From contig NC_072467.1 of the NCBI RefSeq assembly GCF_027596085.1, forward strand, positions 11,618,976 to 11,682,975: a stretch of DNA of 64,000 nucleotides, read 5' to 3'. Below are positions 46,547 through 58,119 of the stretch, piece after piece; the first letter of the stretch is position 1, and each line of letters starts with the position of its first letter. The notes under the pieces were generated by a model. That model was not told the DNA's origin, did not search any database, and saw only the letters and a list, made by a program, of their open reading frames with translations. Position numbers and translations under genes: made by a program. This stretch comes from Anoplopoma fimbria (taxonomy: Eukaryota; Chordata; Actinopteri; Perciformes; Anoplopomatidae).

Positions 46547-46670
<124 letters not shown>

Positions 46671-47049
46671 TGATACAAGTTAATCAACTCTGATCAACCT
46701 GGCCTTTGAATTAAAAAAGAAGAATGAAATCAAGATTTGTTTAGCTATATCGTTTATAAAAATGCTTATATTTGTGAAGACAAAAACATAATTAATTTAG
46801 TTTATAACTATTTAATTGAAACACAGACATGTAAACACACACCATTGTACTTCAATGTCTAATCAAAGTGACTTTTAATACTTAATTATTCTCTATAATT
46901 TTACGATTCTTTATTTTTTTCTGATTGAGAATGCCCAGTTAGAGATATGTGGTTTAAAAGGGGATACACTGTATCTGAAAGAAAAAACGACCAGTGGTTG
47001 ACACAATCATGACATTATTGGGAGAGACCAATGGATGATAGACGAAGAG

Positions 47050-47140
47050 GAAGCTGAATATCTGGCCAGATGAATGATGAATGGATGAAGACAAGCTACA
47101 GCAGACGGGCAAAGGCAAGACGGGATAGATGGATGGAGGA
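47050..47140. repeat. GATGGATG-rich repeat, copy B
   Basis: The second copy of the block at 35960-36060, 11 kb away, in the same orientation. Differences are single bases and small indels. Confidence 0.7.
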
Positions 47141-48501
47141 CATGACCAGTGATGGTGCCAACTAGATTAAAAACGAGATCAGACGAAGCTACACACTGTG
47201 GGTTTCTCTTTAAAGTGGCCAGTGGACATCTGAGAGGACAAAATAAATCAAACAGCACTAATTTCAATGTTCCAGTATTTGTGCCCTGTTCTGAGTGCCC
47301 ACTGTGTTTGAAGTCTACATCCTGCAGTTTCAGGTACAATGCTGCCATCTGATGGCCCTTCAGTGAAATCTTTTCTTTCTTCCTTCATTAACATCCTCAA
47401 AACTGGGTCCATTTGCACTTACAAAAAGGAGAAGACATTTGAATTGTTGTGAATCCTCTTTTACATGGTTTGTAAGATCTGCTGTTTTACTGTAAACATT
47501 TTTCTCTCTTGAATCATTTCCTGGAACTAGAAAGGGGAGACATTGTGCATGCCGCTCCTTTAAATAGAAAGTGTGTGATGTATGGCGTCCCATGAATCCA
47601 TTAGTTAAAAACATCAAATTAATCTACAAAACACTTCATCAAACCATTATTAAAAATCTGATGTCAGATGGATACAAAATTTGTTATACATGATATAAAT
47701 AAAGTGCCATTTTTACAACCTCCTTGATGTTTCTGTTGCAGAACTCTTTTTAAAAGATCATTAAAAGAGCAACTGCACCGTGGAGTTTGGTTCTATTGAA
47801 AAACATGCAGATTCACATCCTGGAATAAATCATGATAAAAAAAATACAAAACTCTGAATTAATGCTAATTTTGCTCCATAACTGCTGGATGTGAAAATAA
47901 GCAAAAGTTAGCGAACACATTCACCATATCAGTGATGGTTCACAGCTTGTTTCCACTGCCCTCTAGTGGCCAAACAAACACAGCAGATTATTTCAGGCCT
48001 AAAGTTGTGTTTTTAGCCAAGAGACGTGGTACATATACGCTCAATAAAAGCTGCTTCAAATGTTTTTTGATAAGCCGTAATACATTAAGTGCTGAATAAA
48101 CATGTAATGTTATTTTCTATTTAATCATGTGACACTGATATTGTCTTGAGGAGGTTGTTACAATTTATGTCTAAGTGCATGACTACACCAAGGATTTGTG
48201 TTTTTGTGTTTTACTTTTGTAAATCAAGGGTTAGCATAGACCCTGGAAACAAATGTGAGAAAAATTTTACTGATCAAACTCATGAGGCTGAATTTGATGG
48301 TTATAAGACCTTGGAATGATGAAAATTAAGAAAATTAAGAAAAATGTAAGCATGTGAGCAGTAATTTTATGAAGCATTTCTCCATCTAGAAATTTATTTT
48401 TTGTTAGAGAGAGTTGGAGGAGTTGCACTGAAATTGCAAGTTGAAGGGGAAAAACCACTTGTTCATAATTGAGGGTTCACCATTTTTCAAGACAAAACAT
48501 G

Positions 48502-48571
48502 TTCCTACATCAATACACATGTTGATGTAGGAAATTATAAAAAAGATTTAAGATGTTTTCTTAAATCTTTT
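48502..48571. other. Two adjacent perfect hairpins
   Basis: Hairpin 1: TTCCTACATCAA (48502-48513) and its inverse (48522-48533) with an 8-base loop. Hairpin 2: AAAAGATTTAAGA (48541-48553) and its inverse (48559-48571) with a 5-base loop. Seven bases separate the two. The arms are too short for a standard microRNA precursor. Confidence 0.8.
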
Positions 48572-48687
48572 CAGTTTTTTTCACTCAAAAGGATTTACTT
48601 CCTGATGACTGATTCTGATTCTTCTCGGTCATGTTGGCAGTGGCACAAAAACATCTCTAACTCGTGAGTACATTGGTCTCTCTCTCT

Positions 48688-48830
<143 letters not shown>

Positions 48831-51800
48831 ACAAGGCACATGTCTAATTGGCATTGCCAGTGTGTGGGAGTGGGAGTGGTATGACAGTTTGACAGTGCTC
48901 GGGTCCCTGTAGTCCTGTGCCAGCTATTCATCACAGGTCCCCCGGCACCATCGAGGCCCCCTTTCCCACCCTGCTCCCCACACTGACTCTCCACCCCCTT
49001 CACTCCCCTCAACCGCCATCACCCATCAGTCCCACTCTATATCATGCTCACCTTCTGCACTGCTGAGTACAACACTTTAACTGTTTATACGCTTAAGGCG
49101 AGCTTCAAAGGATGAATGGAGTATTTATTTAAAATGTTGTTTGTTTAAACTGACATACTTGGCAGTTTCTGGTGTCAGCGAATTAAATAATCATAAATAT
49201 GTAATTCTAACAGTCAGAGTGGTATTTGTGGTGAATTAGCAGCATGCTGGGTGAATTAAAATGACCTGTGTGGTTTCTATGTTGCCACTTTAAAATAAAG
49301 CATACAGACGGTGATACCTTTCTCAGGAGTGATATGATAAGTGAGTGACAAAACATACTGAGTAAAACTGATTTATCAAATGTTTCGTGAATACTTTATA
49401 ATTCTAATAATTAGGAATGTATGATAATTTCAACAATCAACACCAAATAATTAACTGAGCTGTGTGGTAATGAGGTTATATCACACAGGAATAAGGTGAA
49501 TATGTCATCCCTCATTAAGTTATAAATAGCGATTCACCAACTTTGTAAATGAGTCATAAGTTAAGTTTTAATGGATACATTAAAAGACATCTTTCATTGG
49601 CTGATTATGAGCTCAGGTTTGTTGGAGAACATCACCTGTTTAATCCAGAGGAAAGCTGCTCAAATCATGAATTAACTGTTTCATAATATTGTATCACTAA
49701 CTTGATAACTGGTGTTTCCTGTCTGCTTTATCCTTAGCCAAAGTCGCTGTCCACACATTCACATCCCAAGTATTTAAATATAGAGGTAATTCTTACAGAA
49801 TCCTCTACGTGTTTATCTCCTTTATGCTGCTCCTTCTGCTTGCTTTTTTTCTTCATGCTATTACTTTTAGTGATGTTTATAATGTATGATTTGTCCGTCA
49901 TGTATATATTTAAGCTGACTGAAAAAGCAGGCATGAGTTCATGTCTCACTGAAGCATATTTGGCTGTTGAACACATGTTGCTGCTCTTAACGGACTTTTT
50001 AGCCCTTTGAGCTACAGGATGATCTGTGTGATCACTTACACAACTAACCACCCCTATCATCACATTGAAATGACTTGTTTCAACAGCATATATATTTGGC
50101 GGTGGACTTGTGATTTAAACGCTACAATGAAACTAATAGAGTTTGAGAGCGCGCACAGATGTCCATGAAAACAAACATTTATCCACTTGATTGTGACAAT
50201 CGGCAGTTTGGATGCCAGGTAAAGCTTAACCATTTGCAATAACTTGACAAATATCATAGCATTGTGGTTTTGAATATAACCAGCAGGTGGCATCACAACA
50301 ACCTCCCGTTAAGCTTCTCTTTGCCAGTGAAAAAAACATTGTGTGACATTCCCCACTTCTCCTTTTACCTCTTCTTCATGCATTGTATGTACAGATATAT
50401 CTACAAGACCCATAAAAAGTCAGATTTGTTTGTTTGTTTTACTGTTCACCTACATACTGGAGGGTCAGCATAGGGATAAAACAAGAGCCATCAAATTTGG
50501 ACAACAAAAGGAGCATTTGAGTATCTGAGCTGTAGGCTTGTTAAACTGCCTTCTATGACGCAAACTCATTGAAAACCAAAAAAGTGACTCCATTGTCCCC
50601 TAAAAACTGTTTATGTGCAGGCCCAACATAAAGGTTAGTCACAGGACTAATCTGGCTCTACAAAGACTGACTAGAAAGATTTTATTTGTTGTTGATTTTA
50701 ATATAACATCAAAAACATTTTTTTATTTAAAAGTAATTTCATGTTTGTGTTAAAGATAAAATATATGCTAACATAGTTTTGTCCATGAAAAAAAAAAATG
50801 TTATCAGTTTTATTAATATCAACAAATCCTATGACAACATGAAAAAGTATTGTCTGTGCATTCAAAGCCTGCTTTATCTTATTCCTCTGTGGAATAGAGC
50901 TCCATTGTTTGTCCAAAAACTAGTAAAACACATCAGTGAGCCACACAGCACACACATAATGATGGGCACAGTTATTTTGAATAAATTCCACACAAACTTA
51001 CTAGAGCTCCAAATGTGTATTAATCCACCTCCGAAAATAGTTCCCCCTTTATAATCCTGTAATAGTAACATTTTCTGCAAAAATACAGTGCCCAACCATT
51101 TGAGCAAATAATTTAGCCTTTTTGAGAAATGGAACTATATATTTGGGACCCATTTTTAAAGTTTTACACTTTCAGTATGAACAAATTAAGCTGTAGCTGA
51201 ATGCCACATACAGGGTCTTTTTCACTAGATTTGTTTACACTAAGAAAAATAAGAATATCATCAGACTAATCCTTTAAGAAAAGAAAGACATTCAAATCTC
51301 TGGAAGATCACTTTCGTTCAAAAAACTAAACTTTTATTTAATTCTGACTCAAGATGTGTTATTAATGTGACAAACTCTGTGTTGCCTCACTGCTTTTCTG
51401 TCGGGCCCTTATAATTGGCTTTCTCACTTGCACCTGCAAGTCACGCACAGACACACATACACTCAACCTCAGTACACACAGATACATAAACTTCAAGCAT
51501 CCACACCATGTAAAACAATGCAACAGACAAACACACTCTCATATGCATCCAGGCGTGCATGTGCACACACAAAGACACACACAGCGAGCTACTGAGAGAG
51601 GCGTGAACACACCTCAATCTCTGACGAGGATCATTGTGGGATTCTTGCACCCTGCATGACAAAAGTCACCTGCAGCCACGCTTACAGATCTCATTAAAGA
51701 AGAGTCGAGGCTCCCTGATGCTTCCACGCGTACACACTTTTTTTTTTTTTTTTGGTCAAATTCTTATGAACCCAATTAGACCGAACTGGGACGAGCAAGG

Positions 51801-52287
51801 CTGAATCTCTCCTTTAAAGCCTACAATTTGAATTTTGGAGCAGATGACAACTATGGTTTTATTTATTTTTTAACCTCATTTGTATCCAGCATCAACTTCA
51901 GCACCTTTTACTATTTCTCTCTATTTCTCAATATTTTAACAGCTATTTTGGTTTATTTTGGAAGCTGTAGAAGAAGCGACCATTGGTGTAGTAGAGTATT
52001 TACACAAAGACCAAAAATGCGTAGGAGTAAAATTTCTCAGTCATTGATATTAAATCACATATTCAATGAAAAATGCAATATTTATCAAATGATTGACCAA
52101 AGCATCACATCATGGCTGTACTTCATCCACTTTTTTGTGTTATTTTGCTTTGAGGACTATTTCACTCTGAGTTGGGCCTACCAGGCAAACTATATCTTCT
52201 CCTTTGTTCCTAGGACTGGCCTCTCCCTAATCAATGTGATCTGACAGAAATAAATGAAATTACCACAACCTCTTAACAGCGCATTAA

Positions 52288-52336
52288 GATAAGATAAGAT
52301 AAGATAAGATAAGATAAGATAAGATAAGATAAGATA
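52288..52336 (-). repeat. AAGAT pentanucleotide array, LINE 3' tail
   Basis: About ten tandem AAGAT/GATAA units directly abut the LINE 3' UTR and form its tail. Confidence 0.9.
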
Positions 52337-52604
52337 ATCCTTTATTAGTCCCGCAGCGGGGAAATTTGCAGGCTTACAGCAGCATAGAGTAAAGTGCACA
52401 CAAGAGACATAGTAGAAGAAAGACAAGATAAAAATAAAAAATGAAAATAAAAAAAACAAGTATTATAAATAAGCAATAAGAAACAGTAGAAAAACAACAA
52501 TAACTGAAATATTATATTTACAGACAGAAAAAACTATTTTAACTATTATTGCACAGTGTAATGTATTGCACAGGTTTTTATTGTCATGTTTTTATTGTCA
52601 TATG

Positions 52605-53555
52605 TCATGTGGTCTGCTGGGAGCAGAGTTGGTTGTGCAACCTGACAGCAGCAGGAAGGAAGGACCTGCGGTACCTCTCCTTCACACACCGGGGGTGAAG
52701 CAGCCGGTGGCTGAAGGAGCTGCACAGAGCTGCCAGGGTGTCCCGCATGGGGTGAGAGGTGTTGTTCATCAGGGATGATAGCTTGGCCATCATCCTCCTG
52801 TCTCCCACCACCTCCACACTGCTGGCCTTCCTGACAAGCTTGTTGAGTCTCTTCTTGTCGGCTGCTGAGATGCTGCTGCTCCAGCAGACCACTGCATAAA
52901 AAATGGCTGATGCCACCACAGAGTTGAAAAAGGTCCTCAGGAGTGCTCCCTGCACTCCAAAGGACCTCAGTCTCCTCAGCAGATAGAGTCTGCTCTGACC
53001 CTTTTTATAAAGTGCATTTGTATGATTAGTCCAGTCCAGTTTATTGTTCAAGTGAACACCCAGGTACTTATAAGATTGCACAATCTCAATGACCATTCCC
53101 TGGATGTTCACTGGTTCCGGAGGACAGTGTTTACCCTGGCGGAAGTCCACCACCAGCTCTTTGGTTTTACCAGAGTTGATCTGGAGGCGGTTCTGCCGGC
53201 ACCATCCTATGAAGTCCTGGTTCAGTTCTCTGTATTCCCTCTCATCGCCGGCGGAGATGAGGCCAACGATTGCAGAGTCGTCAGAGAACTTTTGCAGGTG
53301 GCAGGTAGCATAGTTGTATGTGAAGTCTGATGTGTAGATGGAGAAGAGGAATGGAGCCAGAACGGTTCCTTGTGGGGCCCCCGTGCTGCAGGACACCCGA
53401 TCTGACTCACACTCCCCTATCCTCACATACTGTGGACGGTTGGTGAGGTAGTCCAGGATCCACGCAGTGAGGTGGTGGTCCACCCCAGTCTGCTCCAGCT
53501 TGTCCCTCAGAAGCAAAGGCTGGATGGTGTTGAAGGCACTGGAGAAGTCGAACAT
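52605..53555 (-). CDS. LINE reverse transcriptase fragment, uninterrupted
   Basis: A 316-codon open frame without a stop or frameshift. Motif A is FDFSSAFNTI (residues 2-11). The motif B region is GAPQGTVLAPFLFSIYTSDF (59-78). Motif C is FSDDSAIVG, with the catalytic aspartates at 92-93. These are followed by the thumb region (YKYLGVHLNNKLDW) and the conserved C-terminal segment with PMRDTL and RRSFLPAAVRLHN. It encodes the retrotransposon polymerase, which copies LINE RNA at the target site. The N-terminal RT motifs and the endonuclease are absent because of 5' truncation, so this copy cannot be autonomous. The uninterrupted frame suggests a fairly recent insertion. Not a host gene. Confidence 0.85.
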   Translation of the reverse strand: MFDFSSAFNTIQPLLLRDKLEQTGVDHHLTAWILDYLTNRPQYVRIGECESDRVSCSTGAPQGTVLAPFLFSIYTSDFTYNYATCHLQKFSDDSAIVGLISAGDEREYRELNQDFIGWCRQNRLQINSGKTKELVVDFRQGKHCPPEPVNIQGMVIEIVQSYKYLGVHLNNKLDWTNHTNALYKKGQSRLYLLRRLRSFGVQGALLRTFFNSVVASAIFYAVVCWSSSISAADKKRLNKLVRKASSVEVVGDRRMMAKLSSLMNNTSHPMRDTLAALCSSFSHRLLHPRCVKERYRRSFLPAAVRLHNQLCSQQTT

Positions 53556-53568
53556 GGTGGTGGCACGT

Positions 53569-53933
53569 AAAATTACCAGCTGCCACCACAGAAATAATTT
53601 TACGTTGGCTTAGGCAACAAAACCACTTAGTTAGATCATAGTTGAGCTTAAAATAAGTATGTAAACTAAGGAAACAAGTCACAAACCATCTATCTACAAT
53701 TTAGGACACAAACTCAGGTCTCCTGGTTGAAAGTCCTGTCTTTGTTTGACTCATCCACCCCCTCCTCTCCCAATGTAAGTTTCTCACTGTTCACACTATG
53801 TCACTGGCTCTGAGCGTAACATATCAATATTGATGCCTTTAATTTGTGTGCCACAAAGTATCCTAGTTGACTTTCATTTGGCATTCTTTCTGCGTGTCAA
53901 CACGTAATTTCAACACATAACGTGCCACCACCA
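53569..53933. repeat. Teleost dispersed repeat next to the LINE
   Basis: Contains ACAAAACCACTTAGTTAG, TAAAATAAGTATGTAAACTA, and GTCTCCTGGTTGAAAGTCCT, a set typical of a fish repeat. Its right end, ACGTGCCACCACCA (53920-53933), is the exact inverse of TGGTGGTGGCACGT at 53555-53568 on the LINE side. A second copy of its core lies near 19600-19700. Confidence 0.5.
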
Positions 53934-54304
53934 CATAATGTGTTGCTAACAGGTCGTTGTCAATTGACTTATTTCTGTGAGATCGAGCTGCTCGAAATCT
54001 CCTTCACTGCATTATCCTTAACCTTTAATCACACTAATCAATATCTTTATATCAAAAACAATAAAACCCCTAACAATGGACAAAAAGACTGTGTAATATG
54101 ACAGGTAGAGAATCATCCCTCAAATCTGCTGTTCCACAGAGCATTGGTCATCAAATGAGCAAAAAATTTAAAAATCCTAAGATTCAAAATATTATTTTAA
54201 TCTTTCTTTGAGAATACAAGCTCAGTCTGTAAACGCAGCTAAGAAGGTTTATCCCTCTTTCATTCAAGTCATTTGTCTTAGATTTCGGAATTAGCAATAT
54301 GTCA

Positions 54305-54342
54305 TATATATATATATATATATATATACGTATATATATATA
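54305..54342. repeat. TA microsatellite, left of Tc1
   Basis: A TA array with one CG interruption, directly abutting the Tc1 left end. Confidence 0.95.
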
Positions 54343-55796
54343 CAGCGGGTAAAATAAGTATTGAACACGTCACCATTTTTCTCAGTAAATATATTTCTAT
54401 TGACATGAAATTTTCACCAGATGTCGGTATGACACAGGGAAAAAGTATTGAACACGCTTATTGAAATTTATTTAATACTTCGTACAAAAGCCTTTGTTGG
54501 TAATGACAGCTTCAAGACGCCTCCTGTATGGAGAAACTAGTCGCATACATTGCTCAGGTGTGATTTTGGCCCATTCTTCCACACAAACAGTCCTCAAATC
54601 TTGAAGGTTCCGTGGGCCTCTTCTATGAACTCTGATCTTTAGTTCTTTCAGGTGATTGGCCATTCTAGCAGCTTTATTTTCTTTCTCTGAAACCAATTGA
54701 GAGTTTCCTTGGCTGTGTGTTTGGAATCATTGTCTTGCTGAAATGTCCACCCTCGTTTCATCTTCATCATCCTGGTAGATAGCAGCAGATTTTTTATCAA
54801 GAATGTCTCGGTACATTTTTCCATTCATCCTTCCTTCAATTATATGAAGTTTGCCAGTGCCGTATGCTGAAAAACAGCCCACACCATGATGTTCCCACCT
54901 CCAAACTTCACTGTTGGTATGGTGTTTTTGGGGTGATGTGCAGTGCCATTTGACCTCCAAACATCTGACCAGATTATATTCCCCAGTATTTCACAGGCTT
55001 GTCTAAATGTTGTGCAGCAAACTTTAAACGAGCTTCAACATGCTTTTTCTTCAGCAATGGAGTCTTGCGTGGTGAGCGTGCATACAGGCCACGGCGGTTG
55101 AGTGCATTACTTATTGTTTTCTTTGAAACAATTGTACCTGCTAATTCCAGGTCTTTCTGAAGCTCTCCACAAGTGGCCCTTGGCTCTTGGACAACTCTTC
55201 TGATAATTCTTTTCACTCCTCTGTCAGAAATCTTGCGAGGAGCATCTGGTCGTGGGCGGTTTATGGTGAAATGATGTTCTTTCCACTTCCAGATTATGGC
55301 CCCAACAGTGCTCACTGGAACATTCAGAAGTTTAGAAATCCTTCTGTAACCAATGCCATCAGTATGTTTTGCAACAATAAGGTTGCAAAGGTCTTGAGAG
55401 AGCTCTTTGCTTTTTACCCTTCATGAGATGTTTCTTGTGTGACACCTTGGTAATGAGACACCTTTTTATAGGCCATCAGTTGGGACTGAACCAGCTGATA
55501 TTAATTTGCACTGACAGGGGGCAGGATTTCTTTCTAATTACTGATAGATTTCAGCTGTTGTCTTGGCTTTCCATGCCTTTTTGCACCTCCCTTTCTTCAT
55601 GTGTTCAATACTTTTTCCCTGTGTCATTCCATTTTATTACACATAACTTAAATCTGAATTTATTTGTTTGGTTTTCTTTGTATGTATGGATTACTTGGGT
55701 TGTTACTGACATCTGGTGACAATTTTATGTCAATAGCACCTTTAGAAATATATTTACTGAGAAAAATGGTGACGCGTTCAATACTTATTTTACCCG

Positions 55797-55799
<3 letters not shown>
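54343..55799 (-). mobile_element. Tc1-like DNA transposon with IR/DR ends, defective
   Basis: A 1.46 kb element flanked by TA. The left end begins CAGCGGGTAAAATAAGTATT and the right end is its near-perfect inverted copy. Each end carries two copies of AAGTATTGAACACG (left 54356-54369 and 54443-54456; right inverted at 55773-55786 and 55600-55613). This is the IR/DR arrangement known from Sleeping Beauty-type Tc1 elements. Against the right arm, the left arm lacks about 7 bases near 54400. The interior is a broken transposase gene on the minus strand. The element lies in a TA microsatellite. Confidence 0.92.
54472..55411 (-). pseudogene. Tc1 transposase pseudogene
   Basis: Recognisable Tc1 transposase in several frames. 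The N-terminal paired-like HTH region (SKELSQDL, then HTDGIGYRRISKLLNVP) lies near 55405-55320. The second HTH has NRPRPDAPRKI. The catalytic core has WSD, GCFSAYGTGKLHIIEG and [18 protein letters not shown]. The C-terminus has WAKITPEQCMRLVSPYRRRL, ending at a stop at 54472. Breaks: a stop or frameshift with a deletion just after WSD near 54975 (the usual ETK region is missing), a frame change near 54730, and loss of the SPDLNPIE stretch carrying the last catalytic acidic residue near 54690. No in-frame start codon is seen at the N-terminus. Clearly non-functional. Confidence 0.9.

Positions 55800-55833
<34 letters not shown>
55799..55833. repeat. TA microsatellite between Tc1 and MITE
   Basis: A pure TA array separating the two Tc1-type elements. 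Confidence 0.95.
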
Positions 55834-55836
<3 letters not shown>

Positions 55837-56059
55837 TACCTGTCAAAAGTTTGGACACACCTTCTCATTCAACTACTTTGAAGAATCTAAAATATAAAAC
55901 ATATTCTGGTTTGTTGAGCATTTGTTTGTTTACCACATAATTCCATATGTGTTCCTTCATAGTTTGGATGTCTTCAATATTAATCTACAATGTAGAAAAA
56001 AATACAAAATAAATAAAGAAAAACCATTAAATGAGAAGGTGTGTCCAAACTTTTGACTG

Positions 56060-56065
<6 letters not shown>
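55834..56065. mobile_element. Tc1-type MITE
   Basis: A 232-base element with inverted ends: left begins CAGTACCTGTCAAAAGTTTG, and right is the inverted copy ending in GACTGGTACTA. The arms, including GGACACACCTTCTCAT, are about 40 bases long. The interior is AT-rich and non-coding. TA repeats flank both sides. The terminal sequence is that of a Tc1/mariner family widespread in aquatic vertebrates (recalled, not searched). Confidence 0.88.

Positions 56066-56089
<24 letters not shown>
56064..56089. repeat. TA microsatellite, right of MITE
   Basis: A pure TA array abutting the MITE right end. Confidence 0.95.
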
Positions 56090-56090
<1 letters not shown>

Positions 56091-56602
56091 TGTAATTAAC
56101 CCATGAGGTATCATGTTTTTTTCTGACTCATGCACTTCAGGGGAACTGAGAGTGGACATTTTAAAGACATGCATGATCACGATGTGCACACTGCTATATG
56201 AAGCTTGCTTGGTAAAAAACTGTAACTTCTATATTATAATGAAGTATTAACTTAAAAGCTGCACATTCATGTCCCTGCATCTCACTGCTGTGTTGCCATC
56301 AAGCCACCGTGTCTCAGTACGTCTGATAGAAACTTTAATAGCTATCAGCATGAGACACTGATCAGCCAAGCACATCAGCATAGTGAGATCCAATATGTCA
56401 CCACCACGCAGAGAGACAGGGTGTGTGTGTGTATGTGTTTGTGTGTGTGGGAAAGAAAGGCTAGCTGCATGTGTGTCTTGTTAGCAGTGGGTGCAACAGT
56501 GGAAGTGGTGGCAGTAATGTGGGAATGACAAAGGAGCTCATACTGTGAGCTATATGAAGACGTGCAAGATCAGAGAGAGTTCTGCAACATGTCATAACCC
56601 CT

Positions 56603-56676
<74 letters not shown>
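56603..56676. repeat. GT microsatellite
   Basis: About 37 GT units. Confidence 0.97.
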
Positions 56677-56679
<3 letters not shown>

Positions 56680-57029
56680 ACGCTCAGGTAACCGACACTG
56701 TCTCTGTGTTTGTATATGTGATCCGCTAGCAAAATTAACAACCCCAAACTGTGTTATCAAACGTGTAGAAGTGACGCAGCTAAGGTAATTAACTCGAATC
56801 CATTTTTAGACAATAAGTATGTATCCACATTACAGCCTGTGACAATCAGACACCAAAAACATCCAGATTCAATTCAAATCAATACATTCAGACAAACATA
56901 CTGTATGTTGTTACAGTTAGAACAAATGCAGAACTCGGAGAGGCTCAATTGATGGAGGAAAACCAAAAATGGCATGCTTAATTATTAATTTGATTGTTTT
57001 ACCGATAATTGTACTGAATTTAGTGTCAA

Positions 57030-57190
57030 TATCTATGTGACGGTCAGTCCACCTTTGGTCCAGACTGAGAACCAAACAGTCATGGTACCCAGAGGATGTA
57101 CAGTTATGGTTCAGGGGAAATATCATAGCAACTTTTGGATGGATTGTCATGAAATATCAGTGACTAAAAATCCAAATTTAACATTTGTCA
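57030..57190. repeat. Dispersed repeat copy, inverted
   Basis: Contains ATAGCAACTTTTGGATGGAT and TGTCATGAAATATCAG, the reverse-complement form of the 44.05 kb repeat, with TGGTCCAGACTGAGAACC upstream. Confidence 0.5.
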
Positions 57191-57616
57191 GTGTGACAGT
57201 TTTTGATTCAACTTTGTAGATTAAAGAGCTTTTTTCCCCAGTTAATTAAACTGCAGTTGTAATGTACAATTTAAACTAATTATAGAACATTTCAGGTAAC
57301 AGTTCAGGTAACTCAGTTTTAAGGCAGCGGGGGAACGCTCTTAAGGTGAACCTGCTTGAAACTACACTACACTACTTCACGTAGTGGAGTAGCATGCAGT
57401 ATTAATGCTGATTATATTTGTCTGCTTTCGGTGGTCAACACACTTAAACCAGGAAATCAAACGATTGACTACCTTCTTGCAGATAAATATTTAAGCGATA
57501 TCTATCTTCTGTTTCACTTTCAATTTATTCACCTGTCTCTGACGTTCTCTTCCTCCTCTGCCTTCTAATTACCTTTCCTTCCCTCCTCCCCGGCCTCGAC
57601 CCTGCCTCCGGCTCTC

Positions 57617-57693
57617 AGCAGGATTCAGAGGGGCCGCTGCAGCAGCTGCATCCCAACAGGGGCTCGACTTTCCGGGGAGGTGGCTATGGATGG
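57617..57693 (+). other. Exon-like open segment of unknown gene
   Basis: A GC-rich segment flanked by a pyrimidine-rich tract ending in CTCTCAG and followed by a GTGAGA donor-like site. The open frame reads QQDSEGPLQQLHPNRGSTFR then GGGYGW. It stands out from AT-rich flanks and could be an internal coding or lncRNA exon on the plus strand. I do not recognise the peptide and no partner exon was found nearby, so this remains a candidate. Confidence 0.3.
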
Positions 57694-58119
57694 TGAGACT
57701 CACTGAACCGTTCCCATGTCACATGGTCAGGGGTATAGAGCAGGACGAGGTGACCTTCTGACCTCTGCTGACGACTCCACATCCATCCATCCACCACATA
57801 TATTTGACTGAGGACCTGGGATTAGTGAAAAGAATAATATAACCGGAGCAGAAACTTCAACCTTACACTAGAGGGTGCTGTTGGTTCAGCAGTGGCTTTT
57901 TACTAGTTTGTTGAATTTCTCGATTACACTTTATAGACACGGCATTAACCCGACACAAAAACATGAAAGATTGATGAAAAACACACATCCTTTAACCATA
58001 TGTCCCCATTTTGTGTTCTCATTTTGTCTGCACATATTCTCAGATCAACAGGCCTCTTCTACACTCAAGCACAAATGGAAACCACATTAAAGCTACATGG
58101 TCGAGATAAATGAGACATC

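Larger units (their letters stand above)
52288..53568 (-). mobile_element. 5'-truncated L2/Rex1-like LINE
   Basis: A non-LTR retrotransposon on the minus strand. It contains the C-terminal reverse transcriptase ORF (53555-52605), then a short 3' UTR carrying the TTTATTAGTCCC / GCAGCGGGGAAATTTG block (plus-strand sequence at 52338-52371) that is typical of a common fish LINE family. It ends in a tandem pentanucleotide tail (AAGAT on the plus strand, 52288-52336). The 5' end is truncated within or just before RT motif A, as usual for LINE copies. The CR1/L2/Rex1 group is the best placement; the exact family is from recall. Confidence 0.85.
56090..57616. other. Intergenic, mostly unassigned
   Basis: Contains a GT array and the inverted dispersed repeat near 57.1 kb. 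A small palindrome, CTACTTCACGTAGTGGAGTAG-like, lies near 57370. Confidence 0.5.

Noticed and set aside
48502..48571. microRNA precursor
   Set aside because: Stems of 12-13 bases are too short for a Drosha/Dicer substrate.
52605..53555. The longest ORF, considered as a host gene
   Set aside because: Carries reverse transcriptase motifs and lies in a LINE with a typical 3' tail.
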